Source: Hirundichthys speculiger
Lineage: Eukaryota; Chordata; Actinopteri; Beloniformes; Exocoetidae
Reading direction: 5' to 3'
Assembly: GCA_018398805.1 (NCBI GenBank)
Contig: JAGFBZ010001279.1
Coordinates: 682,001-746,000 of the forward strand
DNA: 64,000 nt
Below the pieces are notes generated by a model. The model made no database searches, had not been told where the DNA came from, and saw only the letters and a list, made by a program, of their open reading frames with translations. Positions 33,406-46,639 of this stretch are shown here, piece by piece; positions within the stretch are counted from its first letter, which is position 1; each line of letters begins with the position of its first letter. Position numbers and translations under genes: made by a program.

Positions 33406-34240
33406 TCTCTGACATCAGATAGGCTGGGTCTTGGCTTATTGCATCCTCCCGCTGCCTCCCCCCACTGCGATTCACTGAGATCACTTCCCACCCAACAGCA
33501 ACAAATGGTTGGGTTGTTGGGAGAGTCCACTGGATAAGAAGAGAGGAAAGGGGGTGTTTGAGTCAAGCACTTGGAATCTGTATACTGTACCGGGCTTTGT
33601 GTTTGGAAGGGGAATACCAGCTACATCATCTCTGCAAGTCCTTTGTTTACCCCGGCCCGAAGAACATATCCTTTGTTGTATTTTCTTTTCAGTTGATCTA
33701 TCTGCTCTTTCTTTCATCTCCATGGACTAATAGGTGTGAGCGGTTAATAAGCTGTTGGCTGAATCACCAAAGTGGCTCTTAGGTCATACTGGTTGACCTC
33801 CTGCACTGTAGCCTGCATAGCGATGAGGCATTATGTTTATGACGGAGAAGCCAGCTTAGGATTCCTGGTTTTTGTGATCACTTCCCAACTGATTCACTGA
33901 AAAGGTTTATGGTGGAAACCCTTTGCAAACTGGAAACGGGGAAAAAAAAAAACCCATTTGTTCTTTTTTTGTTTTGTTTTTTTCGACTCAACTGCACTTT
34001 GTGGTGGATTGAAAGTGTTTTAAGCTCAGACCTATTGCTTTGTCAAACTTTGCACTTCCACAAATTTTAATTTTGCATGCGTATGTGCATTCACACAAGT
34101 AAGCTGCTACTTGTACCTGAGGGTGTTTATTTATATGGCATCTTTCTGAGATACAAATAAAAAGTACTTTGCAATTAAATACAGTGAAAAATGCAAACAT
34201 AGATAAAAGATATAGCGATCGAAATATACTATCGTGGCAC

Positions 34241-34375
34241 TGGCTAGCTTGTTTGGTTAAGCAGGTAGGTCCCTGTACAGAGGCGACAGTCCTCGTAAAG
34301 CTGGCCCGCTCTCTCTCTCTCTCTCTCTGACCCCATTTCCTGCTGCTGTCAATAAAGGGCAATAGAGCCATAAAA
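34241..34375 (+). mobile_element. Degenerate tRNA-derived SINE
   Basis: TGGCTAGCTTGTTTGGTTAA resembles a tRNA A box. It is followed by a phrase typical of a widespread fish SINE (GTACAGAGGCGACAGTCCTC), a CT-rich body with a (CT)10 tract at 34309-34328, and a CAATAAAGGGCAA tail. The B box is not intact. Confidence 0.55.
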
Positions 34376-35451
34376 TGTTTTTAAAAAATTAATCGTTGCT
34401 ATGAACATCATTAGTGGCTAAAAGCTTGTCTGACAAAAAAAAAAAAAAAAAAACATCTAGAAAAAATGAACGCTATCCATGCAGCGTAAAAACACGGGAA
34501 GCGTATTCCACAGTAGAGGTTGGATCAAAGGCTGTGAAATGCTGCACACTTCTCTTAATAATTAATCCAGTACTCTCATATGACTCATCAGTTCATCTAT
34601 GGGCGAAGCTTTTTAGATTAACCGAAAATTACTGTTACAGTCAACACCACCTGAACCAGATCTGAACATGACCATGGACCTCACTGTCCTCCTTGCCAAA
34701 CTTTGGAGCCAACTAATACCATGGGAATCTGTGTTCAGGCGGGTTAGCACTGGCCGAGCACAAACCTGCCCACTTCCCAGTTGAAGCAATCCCAGAAATA
34801 GGTTTTGTTCCAATTCCTCGTTTGACCAGTAGGTGCTGACTCCAAAAGAGAGCAAATCCCCACTGACCTCCATGTTAACTTGTTCAACTTTACAGCAGAA
34901 ATAAACAAATTTACTACCTGGTACAAGGAAAAGGCTAAGCAAATAAATTTATATAGCACATTTTATACACGAAGGCAACTCAAAGTGCTTACAAAGGCAG
35001 TGATAAAAGAAAAACATCTCTCTATTTAATTTATCATCCATGACAACTGTATAGGGGTGAATCTCGTTGTACCACATCAGGTAAAATTAGATAAAGCAAC
35101 AAATTCATGGCGGTCAGGGGGGCCAGCAGTTAATGGCTGGCCGTAATCATTTTAGCTACTTAGCACCATCTTGTCCTCTGAGCTGTATATAATAACCTAA
35201 CACAGCATAATCATACTTTAAAGAGAAATTGTTTATTTGTGCTTGTGTGTTGTTGATTGCACCAAAAGGTCCGTGGTGACTGACTGTGGGTTGGCCTGGA
35301 GGGTCTGAGGTTGAAGCTTAGCTAAGCAGCCGCGCTAACTGATCGTCAGCTACGTGTAGTAATCCATTTCTGATGTTGCCACAAAGACGACATCTGAATT
35401 GGGAAGTCCTGATAAGTGCTCCACGGCTCCTCCACCGTGGATTAGTTGAAG
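34376..35451. other. Intergenic sequence
   Basis: No gene. The stretch at about 34945-35010 (TTTATATAGCACATTTTATA and following) looks like a common fish repeat tail, but I cannot name it. Confidence 0.4.
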
Positions 35452-35676
35452 CACAGGTGTCAGACTCCAGTCCTCGAGGGCTGCTGTCCAGCATGTCTTG
35501 GATATTTTCCTGTTGTAGCACACCTGATTCAAATGAATCAATCACCACCACCTTGTCATCCAGGTCTGCACAGGTCTGTAAAACGACCCATTCATTTAAA
35601 TCAGGTGTGTTGAAGCAGGGAAACATCTAAGACTTGCAGGACAGCGGCCCTCGAGGCCTGGAGTCCGACACTCCTA
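35452..35676. mobile_element. Fold-back MITE (225 bp)
   Basis: The two arms are long imperfect inverted repeats; the left starts GTGTCAGACTCCAGTCCTCG and the complement of the right starts GTGTCGGACTCCAGGCCTCG. The flanks AGTTGAAG (35444-35451) and AGTTAAAG (35677-35684) match at 7 of 8, consistent with hAT-type insertion. One arm of the same family lies at 26513-26595. Confidence 0.8.
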
Positions 35677-35744
35677 AGTTAAAGGATTATTTCAGGACCC
35701 TTTCAAGTGGAAGTATGCTGGAACCAGCAGTCAATCATTCTGGC

Positions 35745-36399
35745 AATGCCGGTATATGTAGGTTGTAACGCAGGCATCGTAATGTCAGCATGGTGGAAAT
35801 TGGTGAGAGCATGCAGGACATTTACCAACCCACTAAAACGACAAAATCCGAGGTCTGAGCATATTTTGTTGTTTTTCTTTTTAAGAATGCAAGGAAACAA
35901 TTGATGGAGGACAATTATCCTGCCTGCAGAGCACTTGTTTACATTTTATTGTAATTTGTACAAGTAACTCTTTCTTTATTTGCACATTTATACTTATTTA
36001 AGGTTTGGCTTAAAGTCCAAAATTTATTTAATTTGAAGTTGCACTATAATTTTTATTCCTGATAATTGTTTGCATATTTTGACCTACTATGGTTGGTAAA
36101 GTGTTTATTTAAACCTGCACCAGAAAAATAAGCTTTGTTTCTGTATTTTGTTCATTAAAAATAAAATCTCTCTCTGTGCTAGTTGTTTGCCCTTTTAATG
36201 TGAAAGTTTCATTTTGATAAGATTTTGGCTTCTAATGTTTCTGCATGAAAATCACAAGTTTTAGTGAATTTTTTTTAGTATGTGTGTGTGTTTTTTGGAC
36301 ATTTGTACAGCAATGAAGAATACCGCGATATTATCGTGAACCGTGATACTTTGGTCACCATAATCGAGATATCAAATTTTCCATATGGTTACATCCCCA
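35745..36399. mobile_element. Left-truncated hAT element, empty-site relative of 49163-50441
   Basis: From ATATGTAGGTTGTAACG to ACATCCCCA it is collinear with the hAT element at 49163-50441 but lacks that element's left terminus. It also lacks the 441-bp TA-flanked insertion. The uninterrupted site is at about 35960-35985. Confidence 0.8.
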
Positions 36400-36849
36400 G
36401 TAGTGACACTTGAAATCAAAATGTTTGGGCAGGTTTGATGAAAGTGAATGTAAGTAATATTAATGATCATCCTGGTTTAATATAAACTAATGGCAGCCAA
36501 GCTGAAATTATTGTAGCAGGTAACTGAACTAAGCCGGGTGTCTTCCAGCAACACGATGCCCTGCAGTACGACGAAAAACAGGCTTCAAAATGCCTCTGTG
36601 GGAAACCTACGGAGGGGCTGCCTAGTAATTACACAGTCTTTGGTGTTGGCCCTAACCCTGGGTACCACTGAAAATGTCTTCTGACACCATGTCAGGCTTC
36701 TGGCAAACTATTTATTTGTGGGTAGAACCAGTGGTTTATTAACTTCTCAAACACAGCACGGCCAACAGATGAATTTACCAACATCGCTGGAATACTTTGT
36801 TTTCCTCTGTGAGTTGTTTTCAACTGATTACACAACACTGCTATGTTGC

Positions 36850-38010
36850 TTTGTACAAACCCAAATTGTCATTTTAAAAAAATGCAAACTTACAACAGTT
36901 ATTTCTGCTTTTTCTTCAATCCATTTGCTATTATACTTCCATTTTTTTTTCATTTCCGGTCTGTAACACATTGCAAAAAGGTTGTAATGGGGGCAACTTC
37001 TTGTCAGTAAGAAGGTGAAAGTAAAAATATTGATGCTATTTCAAGCAGGTGATATCAATGTTTGATTGTAATGTATCAGTATCTGTGAATGTCCTTGAGT
37101 AGCAAAAACACGATCTACACTTCGTAAATGTGTCAGAAAATCATTGAAATGTTTAAAACCAATGTTGCTTAGTTTGTATTGAAGGCCATTTGCATATTTC
37201 TCTTTCTACAGAGTGAAACATCGTTAAATGATTCAAAGAAGTTTTGGTGCATTAACTTAAAGGCTGCAGACCTAAGCTGAACAGTCATGATCACTGATCC
37301 TTCCATAACTATAATTGTTCGGCAGCTGATACAGTCACATGGGAAAAGGATTACTTTGGAAACCCTTTGTCAAGCACTACAATGTAGAGCTTCATTATAA
37401 AATGAATGACTAATGTTAACCTTGTCCGGAGTCACTGTCAACATCTTTGGGCTCTGAGGCATCTGAGATGGACCATCACATAGCAGGTATGTGTGCCGTA
37501 GTCAGATAAGAAAGCCAGATTTGATGTATTTATTTATTTGTTTTTTAAGAAGAAGAAAAAACTGGTCACTCTTTCTAGATACAAAAAGATGGTTATCAGC
37601 AACAGTTTTGACTCTGTGATAGCATGACTTTGTATCAAAGTCTCTGGCAAAGCCGATTCCTACTTCAGCGATGACAGCATTAATGAAACAAAAGTACATT
37701 TCAGTCCAAGAATCTTTCAACGAGACAATGCAAAACCACATTCTTCACACATAGCAAAGTCATCTCTGATGAGGAAGAGGGTACTGGACCGGCCTGTCGG
37801 CAGTCCTGACTGTCCCCGACAGAGAATGTGTGCAGACTTCTGAAATGCAGAAGAACAAGCCCTTCATGTTGCATGCCTTAAGGAACAATGGGACAAAGTA
37901 ACCAGTGAAACTCTTCATCACTTGGTATTCTCAATTCCTAAATGCATTTTAAGTAAGAAGGAAGAAGGAACAGCAACATTACAAAGTGGTAAAAACCTTT
38001 GTGCCCCAGG
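36850..38010 (+). mobile_element. Decayed Tc1/mariner-like transposon, second copy of the CAACCCCAATT family
   Basis: The region near 37722-37830 translates, with breaks, to RDNAKPHSSHIA followed by VLDRPVGSPD and a shifted IENVW-like block. These correspond to the DNxxxH and WPxxSPDLSPIEN catalytic motifs. Neighbouring phrases (GAGATGGACCATCACATAGC near 37466, ACAAAGTGGTAAA near 37980) fit the family. It has stops and indels throughout. The left limit is uncertain. Confidence 0.65.
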
Positions 38011-40550
38011 CTTATGAAAGCATTTACTTTCATCACTGTGGTAAAAGCTGCTTCCTTAAGTCTAATTGTGACCCATAGCACTAAAAGGTCACCTTGTCAA
38101 TATTTATTTCAGGTCATTTTCAGATTAAACTTTCCAGCAGGACACATTGATATAAAACTGTGCTTCTTTTAATAATCTACCAGTGGAGAGTTGGCCTCGT
38201 TTAATTCTGTTCTTCTTTTACTGTCGCTATTCACGATGTAAAAAGCTACCCCCGAGATAAGAGCCCATCATCTGGAAATGGATCTTGTAATGTTTTGGTT
38301 TTAGTCGTCATGGTAACCGACTCTTTGGTGGACTTCCTTAATCTCATTGTCTTTATGAGTGTAGAGTGGATTTAATGAAAGATCTCACGGAGTCACTATC
38401 AGGGAGTGGAAAACACTCATCTTTCAAAACGTGAGGCGCGCTACCCATGACATTTCCAAGCTATTGTCTGCTTGTTTCCATGAGTGACCACACGCACACA
38501 CACACCTACACAGAGTGATACTGTAACCATGAGTGTGTGCGGCGTGAAAATTGGACAGTAACTCAAGGCGCTTCGGCTACCAGGGCGACTCAGACCCTGG
38601 CACGACAAAAACTATCAGCGTGGGAGTGAAAGGATGGAGGCGTTTGTGAAAGAGAGAGGGGCAATACCAGGAGATAAGAGCTAATGTCAGCAGGGAGGGC
38701 TGAGTCATGTTGAAATCAGAAGTGTTTATCTGAAAACGAGCTGAAAAAGTGGAAGAGTCGACGGAGGCTGCTGGTGTTTCCCTAACTAATCACACTGTTT
38801 TGACTCTTTGGTCATTGAAAACAGAAGTTGGAGCTTGGTGTGGACCTTGTAACGTGGTAAATAACATTAAATATTATCTGTTAACATGAGCAGAGTTCCT
38901 GTCTGACTCACAAAAACAGCAAACGTCCCTCAGCTGGTGCTTACTACACTCCGGCGTCTCCACCCAGAGAGAACAACAGGGGCAGGCTGTCACTGGTCAG
39001 TCCAAGACTAGTTGTCTCATCTTCTGTTGTGTCTCTGCTCATCTCGAGTCAGTTTCCACCCACTACTGTGTTGATTCAGGTGTGTGCGTGAATTAGGGCT
39101 TGAGCTCAGAGCGTTTCCTCTGCATCCACGCCCACCTCGGAGATGACAGCTCAGTCTTGGTTTCAGCTACTTTGATGTGACCACAGAGAGGATGTGGAGA
39201 TCAGGTCAGCGAGATCCTGACATGGCCAAGTGAATAGAAGATGTCTCCTGGTGATCAGTTCGATCCCAGTGCTTTCCTCTTGCCCCAGCATACTTCTCAT
39301 CTTCTGCCCCGCCTGTCTAGATGACAGCGATGATAGTAAAATGTCTCTCATTGTAGGGATGAATGCTCAACAGGAGAGATGTGGTTTGGAGATTCAGAAA
39401 GTGCAAAAGGTCATTAAAGACGTCAGACAGGCATGACTAACCCCTGGTCGACTTACCTCTTAAAGGGATATTTCTATAAAACCAGTATGAAAGCTTTTTT
39501 TTTTTTTCAATCTCCTTTCCAGGCTTCTTTACTAAAACTCAGGATTTGCTTCCCAAAACAATGCCTGACTTTTATTTCAAACGAATAGCGTAGGATTGCT
39601 CCTCAGTGTCATGGTGAAATCTGAGGTTGGATCTCCTGTTTGAACAAAGAAATCTGTTTGCAATCTGATGTAATAAGGAGACATGAGAGGAAGAGAGGAG
39701 GCAGGGGAGAAAAGAGGAAGGGGCCAAGGGTGAGAGGCTGTAGGAGCAATGGAGGAGTGCTGACAACCTATTTAACTTTTGGCAAGTGTGCTGGGATCCA
39801 TGTGGGGAGGAACATGTGTGTTCACACGTGTTTTAAACAAGGGAAACATGGCTCACAGTGACAGGGCATGATTTCCTTGCAGCCTTGCATGCCCACACGA
39901 GTGTGTAAAGAATAAACTATGGTGTAGGTATGTCAGAGTATTAGCATACTTTTAACCATATCAACGGCATGACTTCAGGGTTGTAAATACCTGCCGGTCA
40001 ACTGCTCAGTCCAAGTATTGGATGGACTGCCATGAAGGCTTTCCATCATTAAAGTCATCAAAGGAGAATGGTAAACGGACTGCAATCATGCTCAAACACC
40101 AGTTACTGGAACAGGGGTAGTGTGTGGACCATGCAGAAACATGTGAAATGAGGAAACCCCTGATACAGCTTGTAGCCTTGAGTTTGAGTCACCCCAGCTC
40201 TGGGACCGCTTGTGATTGCCAGTGGATGTTTTCAGCATGCGTCCAACTTTGGAGTTCATTAGAGCAGTTGATATAAGTCTCCAAGATCTGGAAACCTAGC
40301 ATATTTTAGCCAGCGCTGTTGGCTAAGCTCAAGTTTCCAAGCTCAAGGATCTTATTGGTTTTCCACTTAACTTGTAAGTGCAAGTTGCAAGTTAAGTGCG
40401 TTCACAGTACCGCGTCCACAGTTGACCCACGAAGTCTGCTTCATTTCACCTCAAGCAGTTCTTGGTCCCTGGCATCACAGGAAGAGCCATGCTTGGGCAT
40501 AGTATGGTTGCAAATGTATGTAGATGAGGGCATGTTCACAGCATATTCAA
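38011..40550. other. Intergenic sequence
   Basis: No gene or clear repeat. A tRNA-like fragment around 39217-39290 (ending GATCAGTTCGATCCC) is too weak to call. Confidence 0.4.
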
Positions 40551-41050
40551 TTCATCTTTATATTTGTACAGCACCTATTACAAGACAATGGGTCTCCAGG
40601 CCCAGACCATGATTCAAATATGAGCAAATATAATTAACTATTCGTAATATTCTTAAATATCAAGTAAAGAAACAATGGCAAGTAAAAAACAAAACCCTTT
40701 AACAATAGGCTTTACTAAACAGAAACACTTTGAGTTTGGTTCTAAAGGTGGAGGTGGTGTCAGCCTCCTGAACCCAAACTGGTAGCTGGTTCCATAGTAG
40801 AGGTGTCTGATAACAAAATACCCTTCCTCCAAATCTACTTTTGGATATTCTAGGTACTAAAAGTAAGCCTCTGAGAACGGCGAGCTCTATTAGGAGCATA
40901 GGGCACTATCGGGTCTTGTAAATAATGAGGAGCTCGGTCATTAAGGGCCTTATAAGAGTAACAGAATTTTGAATTCTGAATTCTAATTTCACAGGAAGCC
41001 AATGGAGGGAGGCTAACACAAGAACAGACGTAATCTCTGCTAGTGAGTCC
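40550..41050 (-). mobile_element. L2/Maui-type LINE 3' end
   Basis: The - strand encodes the C-terminus of a reverse transcriptase. LHWLPV and a frameshifted YKALNDRAP-like block lie at about 40900-41010. They are followed by an open frame 40699-40899 with SRFGGRVFCYQTPLLWNQLP and LKVFLFSKAYC. The 3' UTR tail contains a GTGCTGTACAAATATAAA-like end. It is truncated at its 5' side, as usual for LINEs. Confidence 0.8.
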
Positions 41051-41988
41051 TGTCAGGACTCAGCGATAGAGGGCAAAACAGAGAGAAGAGGTGCCAAGAT
41101 AATGGTATGATGTGGGGTCTGAAGCCATCAAAAGTCCCGTGGCTTATGCTGCAGTATGCGTTATTTCTTCTTTGCTCCCAGTAACAGATAATATCTTTCT
41201 GGCCTATGTGTCATGGCCCTTACCCTGCAAAGCAGCTGGGTAATGTTACAACAATTACAAAAGCAAAATCCTCCTTTACACAGATTCTTTTATCCATTTG
41301 TAGCCACAACACAAAAGTTCAGAGCAATTGTTTTCCTGGAAAGGCAGCCACAGGCAGGTTTTCAATGACAGCAGTTAATTATGGCAACTCATGAGCTTCG
41401 TCTTGAAGCACTTCATTGTTCTGATTTATTGACGTTTGCTAAAAAGTGGCAATAGACTTGTTTAAGAAGCACCTTTTACAGATAAGATATCTTATAACAC
41501 TTACTCTGAAATGATGCGTCTTAATTGTGTTATATGCGTGCAATGACAATAAAAATTCTGTTCTGATGTTCTGAATGTGCCTGCCATTTTACTCGCGGTT
41601 CCACCAAACTCAAAAAGAGGAGTTACAAATGAACGTCAGCCATCCGACTCAGATTCACCTCCTGTTGGACCTAAACCACTCAGTTGTTGCATTTGGACAT
41701 TAGAAACTTCTTACTGCTAGAAATCTCCTGCTTCTGTCTTGCTGCTTGATCCATCTTTGAATGCAGAAAAACAGAGGAAACCATGAACTTAAATACATTA
41801 GTTTGAAAGTCATGATGGGTGTCATGAAAAAAAAAAGCACAATTTACATCCATTCATACAAATGTAATGGTTTGATTTCATGGCTATTCCACTTTTTACT
41901 ATCAGGCTGGGTTTGTGCATCTTATGGATGTCCTGAGTATAAGGTTGGGTCTATCAAACAACCATGACAATGATCAAAAATGGGAATA

Positions 41989-42734
41989 CAGTGGTACCTC
42001 TACTTACAAAATTAATTGGTTCTGGAAATAGTTTTGTAACCTGAAAATTTCGTAAGAAGAGACTCATTTTCCATGTAAATGCCCTAATCCGTTCCAAGCC
42101 CCCCAAAATTAGAACATAATTTTTTGTACAAATTATAAATAATACATGAAATGACATAAACACCTGTAAGAAATACATGTTAGAACTAGAAAAGCACTCA
42201 GAGAGCGCAGACCTCCACCAAGCGCAACAATTATTGAAAATTTGAAAGTGATCCAGAATCCAGGATTTCTTCCAGATCACACCCAAAATTAAAACAGTTC
42301 TTCCTTTTCACATTTCTGACAACTCCTGAAAATTTCATCAAAATCCATCCATAACTTTTTGAGTTATCTCAAACAGATAGATAGATAAACGCCGGCAAAA
42401 ACATAACCTTGTAAAAATTGTTTGTTTACCTGGGTTGCTGGGTTACACTCATACAGACAAGGGGCCCTCCTAGCCAATGGGATGCCAGGAAGATGCTAAG
42501 CGATAGCCAATGGCAGAGCACCTCGGACGCACCGCTTCCAAACCGAGATACAGAGCTGACAAGTATGTTTACGTTCAGTAAACTCTGGGAGCTGCGAGTA
42601 GCAGCGCAAACTGTATTTTTTGCCTTTCGTATCCTGAAATTTCTTTCGTAACAAGAGGCAATATTTTCCCGTTGAGGCTTTTCGTAACCTGAAAATTTCG
42701 TATGTAGAGACGTTAGTAAGTAGAGGTACCACTG
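41989..42734. mobile_element. TA-flanked DNA transposon (746 bp)
   Basis: Perfect 19-bp inverted ends, CAGTGGTACCTCTACTTAC and complement, are flanked by TA at 41987-41988 and 42735-42736. TA duplication indicates a Tc1/mariner-type mechanism. No transposase is recognised. A retroposon-like segment is nested at about 42180-42417. Confidence 0.88.
42180..42417 (+). mobile_element. Nested non-LTR retroposon 3' tail
   Basis: The phrase AAATTTCATCAAAATCCATC, then TTTTTGAGTTATC, then a short (ATAG)n run and AAACGCCGGCAAAAACATAA, is a tail found in many fish genomes, probably of an RTE-related LINE or its SINE. The family name is inferred. Confidence 0.55.
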
Positions 42735-42879
42735 TATTAGATTATCCCCTGACATCGCTATCACACTGACCAACCTATCAGCCAATCAGATCTAAACTAC
42801 AAAGTTCAATATTGTTTTAGATACGATAAAAGAGGGGACTAAACCATTTGATAGCAAACAGTAGTTATGTCTCTACAAG

Positions 42880-43090
42880 GGGTGGCTGTAGCTCAGTTGG
42901 TAGAGTGGGTCATCCGGTCTTCGAAAGGTTGGTGGTTTGATCCCGGCTCCAACTGTCCACATGTCAAAGTGTCCTTGGGAAAGACAAGACGCCCACTGGT
43001 GTGTGAGTGGGTGAATGAGCTTTGGGGTGTCTAGAAAGCACTAAATGAGTTTTCTGAGGCCCTTCACGTGCTGCAATGTTAATATTTATG
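42880..43090 (+). mobile_element. tRNA-derived SINE
   Basis: The A box TAGCTCAGTTGGTAGAG at 42889-42905 and the B box GGTTTGATCCC at 42935-42945 are spaced as in a tRNA promoter. The body contains GTGTCCTTGGGAAAGACA and a GTGTGTGAGTGGGTGAATGA motif typical of a common fish SINE. It is not a functional tRNA because the arms do not pair consistently. Confidence 0.8.
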
Positions 43091-46000
43091 TTCATGACAA
43101 GCAGAAGAGAAACCCTAAAAGACGGTTGTGCTTTGTGTGAAACGTTTCCTCGGTTACGAGAAAAACTTCGCGCATTTTTTTCTTCACTTTTCTTATTTTT
43201 TTGTGCTTTTCGATTCATAAATCTCCAGCAGCAGTGACTGTTCACATTTAGTGATTTATAGCTAAAAACCAAGAGCGAGATGCAGTGTGTTACTGGTATT
43301 TAATGTAGACACGTTTTAAACTGCCTCAGAGGTTAACGCAATCAGCACCCTTCCTCAATTTAGTCCTGTGTGTATTATTCTAAATTTTCTCCTCGTATCA
43401 ATAATTCTGTATAAATAAACGTCAGGAACCTGGCTTCGCTGCAAGTTCTCCGCGCCCTCGCAAACGGGGTGGTTGCTCATCGGACATCCTTTTCCTCTCC
43501 TGGCACAGGACGGCATCTCTTTCCCAGATGGTCCCTGCACCAGCCCTGCCTCCATGGCAATACAACCTACAGCGAAATAAATAATACACTCGGATGTCCG
43601 CGAGCTCTGCCGCCTTGCTGCATTGGGGTCGCTTGTCATTTAGCGCCGTTTCACTCCACGCAGTCCAGAGGTGCCTGCTTTGATAGCCCGCTCAGTCTTC
43701 ATCCCGACTCTCCCACACTCCAACCCACACGCATCAGCTGAAACAGGATCTGCCCAACGGTCTGGAATACCCCTGCTCGGCCTGATCATCACTCTAATTT
43801 TCTTTTCAAACGTGTAGTTTTGATAAAAACCGCAGGCTGGTGTGATGTGAAAGGAGAGGTGGAGGTGGGGAGTGGGGCGTAAACATTGGGGTTGCTATGG
43901 AGGCGGCAGCCTAAGAAGAAGCAGTCAGAGAGGCAGTGCATGTGAGTGTGTGTGTGTGTGTGTTTTATTGCAGACTTGAAATGACCTTCTTACCACAGAG
44001 GATGTGGGAGTGAGGGGAAAGAGACAATTCTCTGCTCTTCAGTCCGTGAGCCTTAAAAGCAATCAGATAAAAGAGACCAATAATAAACAGTGGAAAAATC
44101 CGGCCTTGTTCTACCTTCAGTCCTCCGTGTCTGCTGTTCTCACGTGTGAAGCATTACGAGAAGACGAGCCGTCGCCTCAAAGTGCTCAGTTCATCAAATA
44201 CCGACGCAGCGGCTGCGTCAGGATGTGAGGGTGCGTCCTCATCAAACGTTTATGTACCAGAGAGCAACTCATCCATTTCCTCATATCTGGCGTCTCTAAT
44301 TTATGCATCTCCCCCCTTTCTGGTTACAAAACAGGCTGAATCCAGTGGAATCTTGCTGGTTGCTTTGAAGCTGAAATAGTCATGGGCAGAACCAGACTGA
44401 CCGGACCCTGTTCACTGTGACTCCACAGTCTGTGTGTGCACCCTGAACCCTCACCTTTGACCCCGAGACCTCAGACGGGACAAACTGCTGACGTCATGCT
44501 TTATATGGCCGAGCGCGAGGTTTCCGAGTTGAACGCTGGGGTCAGTGGAAGTGCATGGTTGAGTAGGAATGCTCTTCAAAGAAGAGATAATAATTTATTA
44601 CAATGCAAGAGCTGGGTAAACACCGTCTCAAGTTTTATCGTTGCATGCGATTATACGGACAGTTTTGCATTTCTCCCAGTCTTCTACTTTTACCTGTCCT
44701 CGCCCTCACTCAAACTTCATATCGTCTTTTCTTCCTTTCTCTCTCTCTCTTCAGCTACAGGGCTTTTGGCTGTCTGTCATCATCTGCAAAAGCATCGGGT
44801 TCCAATTTCTGGCAGCCTGAACGTTGCAAAACACAGGGGGCAAGGAGACCGCCCAAATATTCTCTCGCGCACATCTATCACACCCTCGCTCGCACTTAAA
44901 TATCAGCGCAGCAAGAACAGAAGTGGGAGACAATGCAAACAAATACACATTAACCTGAATACCTCCTCTTCCCTGCCACAGCACAAAGCTCTTGAGTCCT
45001 GGAGGAAATTCTTGAGGGCACAGGAAACCCACTGCCAAACCCAAGTTCTTAACCAACAAGAAGAGCTCGTCATAGTTTCGGCATCTACAGCTGGTGTGGA
45101 GGCCGGGCGCTGGAGGTCGCCGGAGCCGTGACACGGCCTGAGAAGGTCCAGGTCTTCGCAGAGAAACTCCAGTTCCTGAGAAGCAAAACATCAACAGTGG
45201 AAGCTCTACGCAAGCGTAAAAACCAGAATGGGGGAGGGGATGTGGTACTACTACAACATTACCCAAATCATGAGTGTGGTTTTATGAAGTTAGAAAGCCC
45301 ATAATGATGGAGTATTAAATGATTGCAGCGCCATGAGGTTTGATGGTTTGAGGAGATGGGGAGGGGGGCACATATAAAAAGCCAGCTTTCTCCCATGAAC
45401 TCCTCTGGCACCCAGAAATTCACTTGGATTTCGCAAACTCACCCAACCTACTACAACCACCCCTCGTTCTCATTGTCCCCGCTCCGACCTAAAATAACTC
45501 CCGCTCCTGCAGGAGGCTCGTTTTTCTGCTGGGTTTTCAAATACTACGCTGTTGTTCTACTGGCAGTGGGAGAAACTGGAGAGGTGAGGGAGGTCAGTCT
45601 CTGGCCTAACGGGAGCCGCTGCCATGTTTAGATGCTGCAACAGCCGCGATGTGTGACCGCCGGCCCGACTGTGGACGCTCAGCCTTAATGAGGTGGTCCG
45701 GCAGTACCATCTGCTCTAACAATACCTCATTGTGCGTGTGTTTGGAGAATGTAGGTGTAAGCGGATTGTAACGAGACACGCAACAGAATTAATAGTATCA
45801 TCTTGTGTTTGTTTTTTTCCTCCTTTTTTTTTTTTTTAGGCACATAGCTGCGGTAATACACATTGCTCAAACTAGAAGTTTTTTCATGTTAAACTGTGTT
45901 AATCAATGTTTCACGTCAAACATGTAAATATGAAGCGTGTTTGATGACAATTGTATGCAGATGTGAGGCTATTAGCCAGCTCTACTAAGTTAGTGTCTTT

Positions 46001-46315
46001 CAGCTCATTCCTTTGATTGCAGATCTGATTATTTTCCACGGTGTGTTTCCAGTTTTTTTTTTTCTGAGTTGAAAACAAATTAAAAACCTTTGTTAAGCTG
46101 CCCGGGCATAACGTGTCCAACCACCAAACTTTACACAGACAAAGTTAGCATCAGGCTGATGAATTTAAAGTGACGGTTGCCACTTTAGTAGCTGGATATT
46201 TCCCTCCGGGCTTATTTGAGACAAAAACAGATCCATCAAGTGGTCAGAAACGCGACCAAAAGTAAATGTTAATATTTTTCTGTCTAAACTGAATGTGTGA
46301 AACAAAGCTGTGGAC
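43091..46315. other. Intergenic sequence
   Basis: GC content is somewhat higher at 43430-43700 and 44400-45200. A 231-codon open frame at 44436-45131 has no recognisable domain and I do not call it a gene. A (TG)n run lies at 43946-43962. Confidence 0.4.
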
Positions 46316-46316
46316 A

Positions 46317-46420
46317 GCAGTGGGGCCGGGGAGGTAGAACCGTTGTCCACCAATCAGAAGGCCGGCGGTTCTCCAGTTTACACATCCAAGCGTCCTTGGG
46401 CAAATTCTGAACCCTGCATT
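46317..46420 (+). mobile_element. Degenerate tRNA-derived SINE
   Basis: The sequence GGTAGAACCGTTGTCCACCA, then AGAAGGCCGGCGGTTC, then GCGTCCTTGGGCAAA, shares the body phrase of the SINE at 42880. The B box is decayed. Confidence 0.65.
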
Positions 46421-46639
46421 TCCAGTAACATATCAGCATGTGTTTTCCAGAAAAATTTTAAGAATGGACAGCTTTCAGCAGTCACAGAGATGAGGTGTCA
46501 ACAAGATGGACACATAAACTTTTGTTCTTCACTGCCTGACGTTAAATCAGACTGAACCTTTCCTGTTTTAGGTCAGTTAGGGTTACCAGAATAATTCGCT
46601 AAACGCCAGAATAATGAAAGACAGAATATTTCAGATCTT

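Larger units (their letters stand above)
31123..34240. other. Intergenic sequence
   Basis: No gene recognised. It contains the AC repeats listed separately and low-complexity A/T runs at 31921-31965 and 33940-33980. Confidence 0.45.

Noticed and set aside
35373..35630. Overlapping open frames of 85-102 codons on both strands
   Set aside because: They lie within and around the fold-back MITE, whose complementary arms make both strands look open.
42880..42952. Functional tRNA gene
   Set aside because: A and B boxes are present, but the acceptor and anticodon arms do not pair and a SINE body follows directly.
44436..45131. 231-codon open frame on the + strand
   Set aside because: It has no recognisable domain, low-complexity composition, overlapping open frames on both strands and no exon-like continuation; probably chance in GC-richer sequence.
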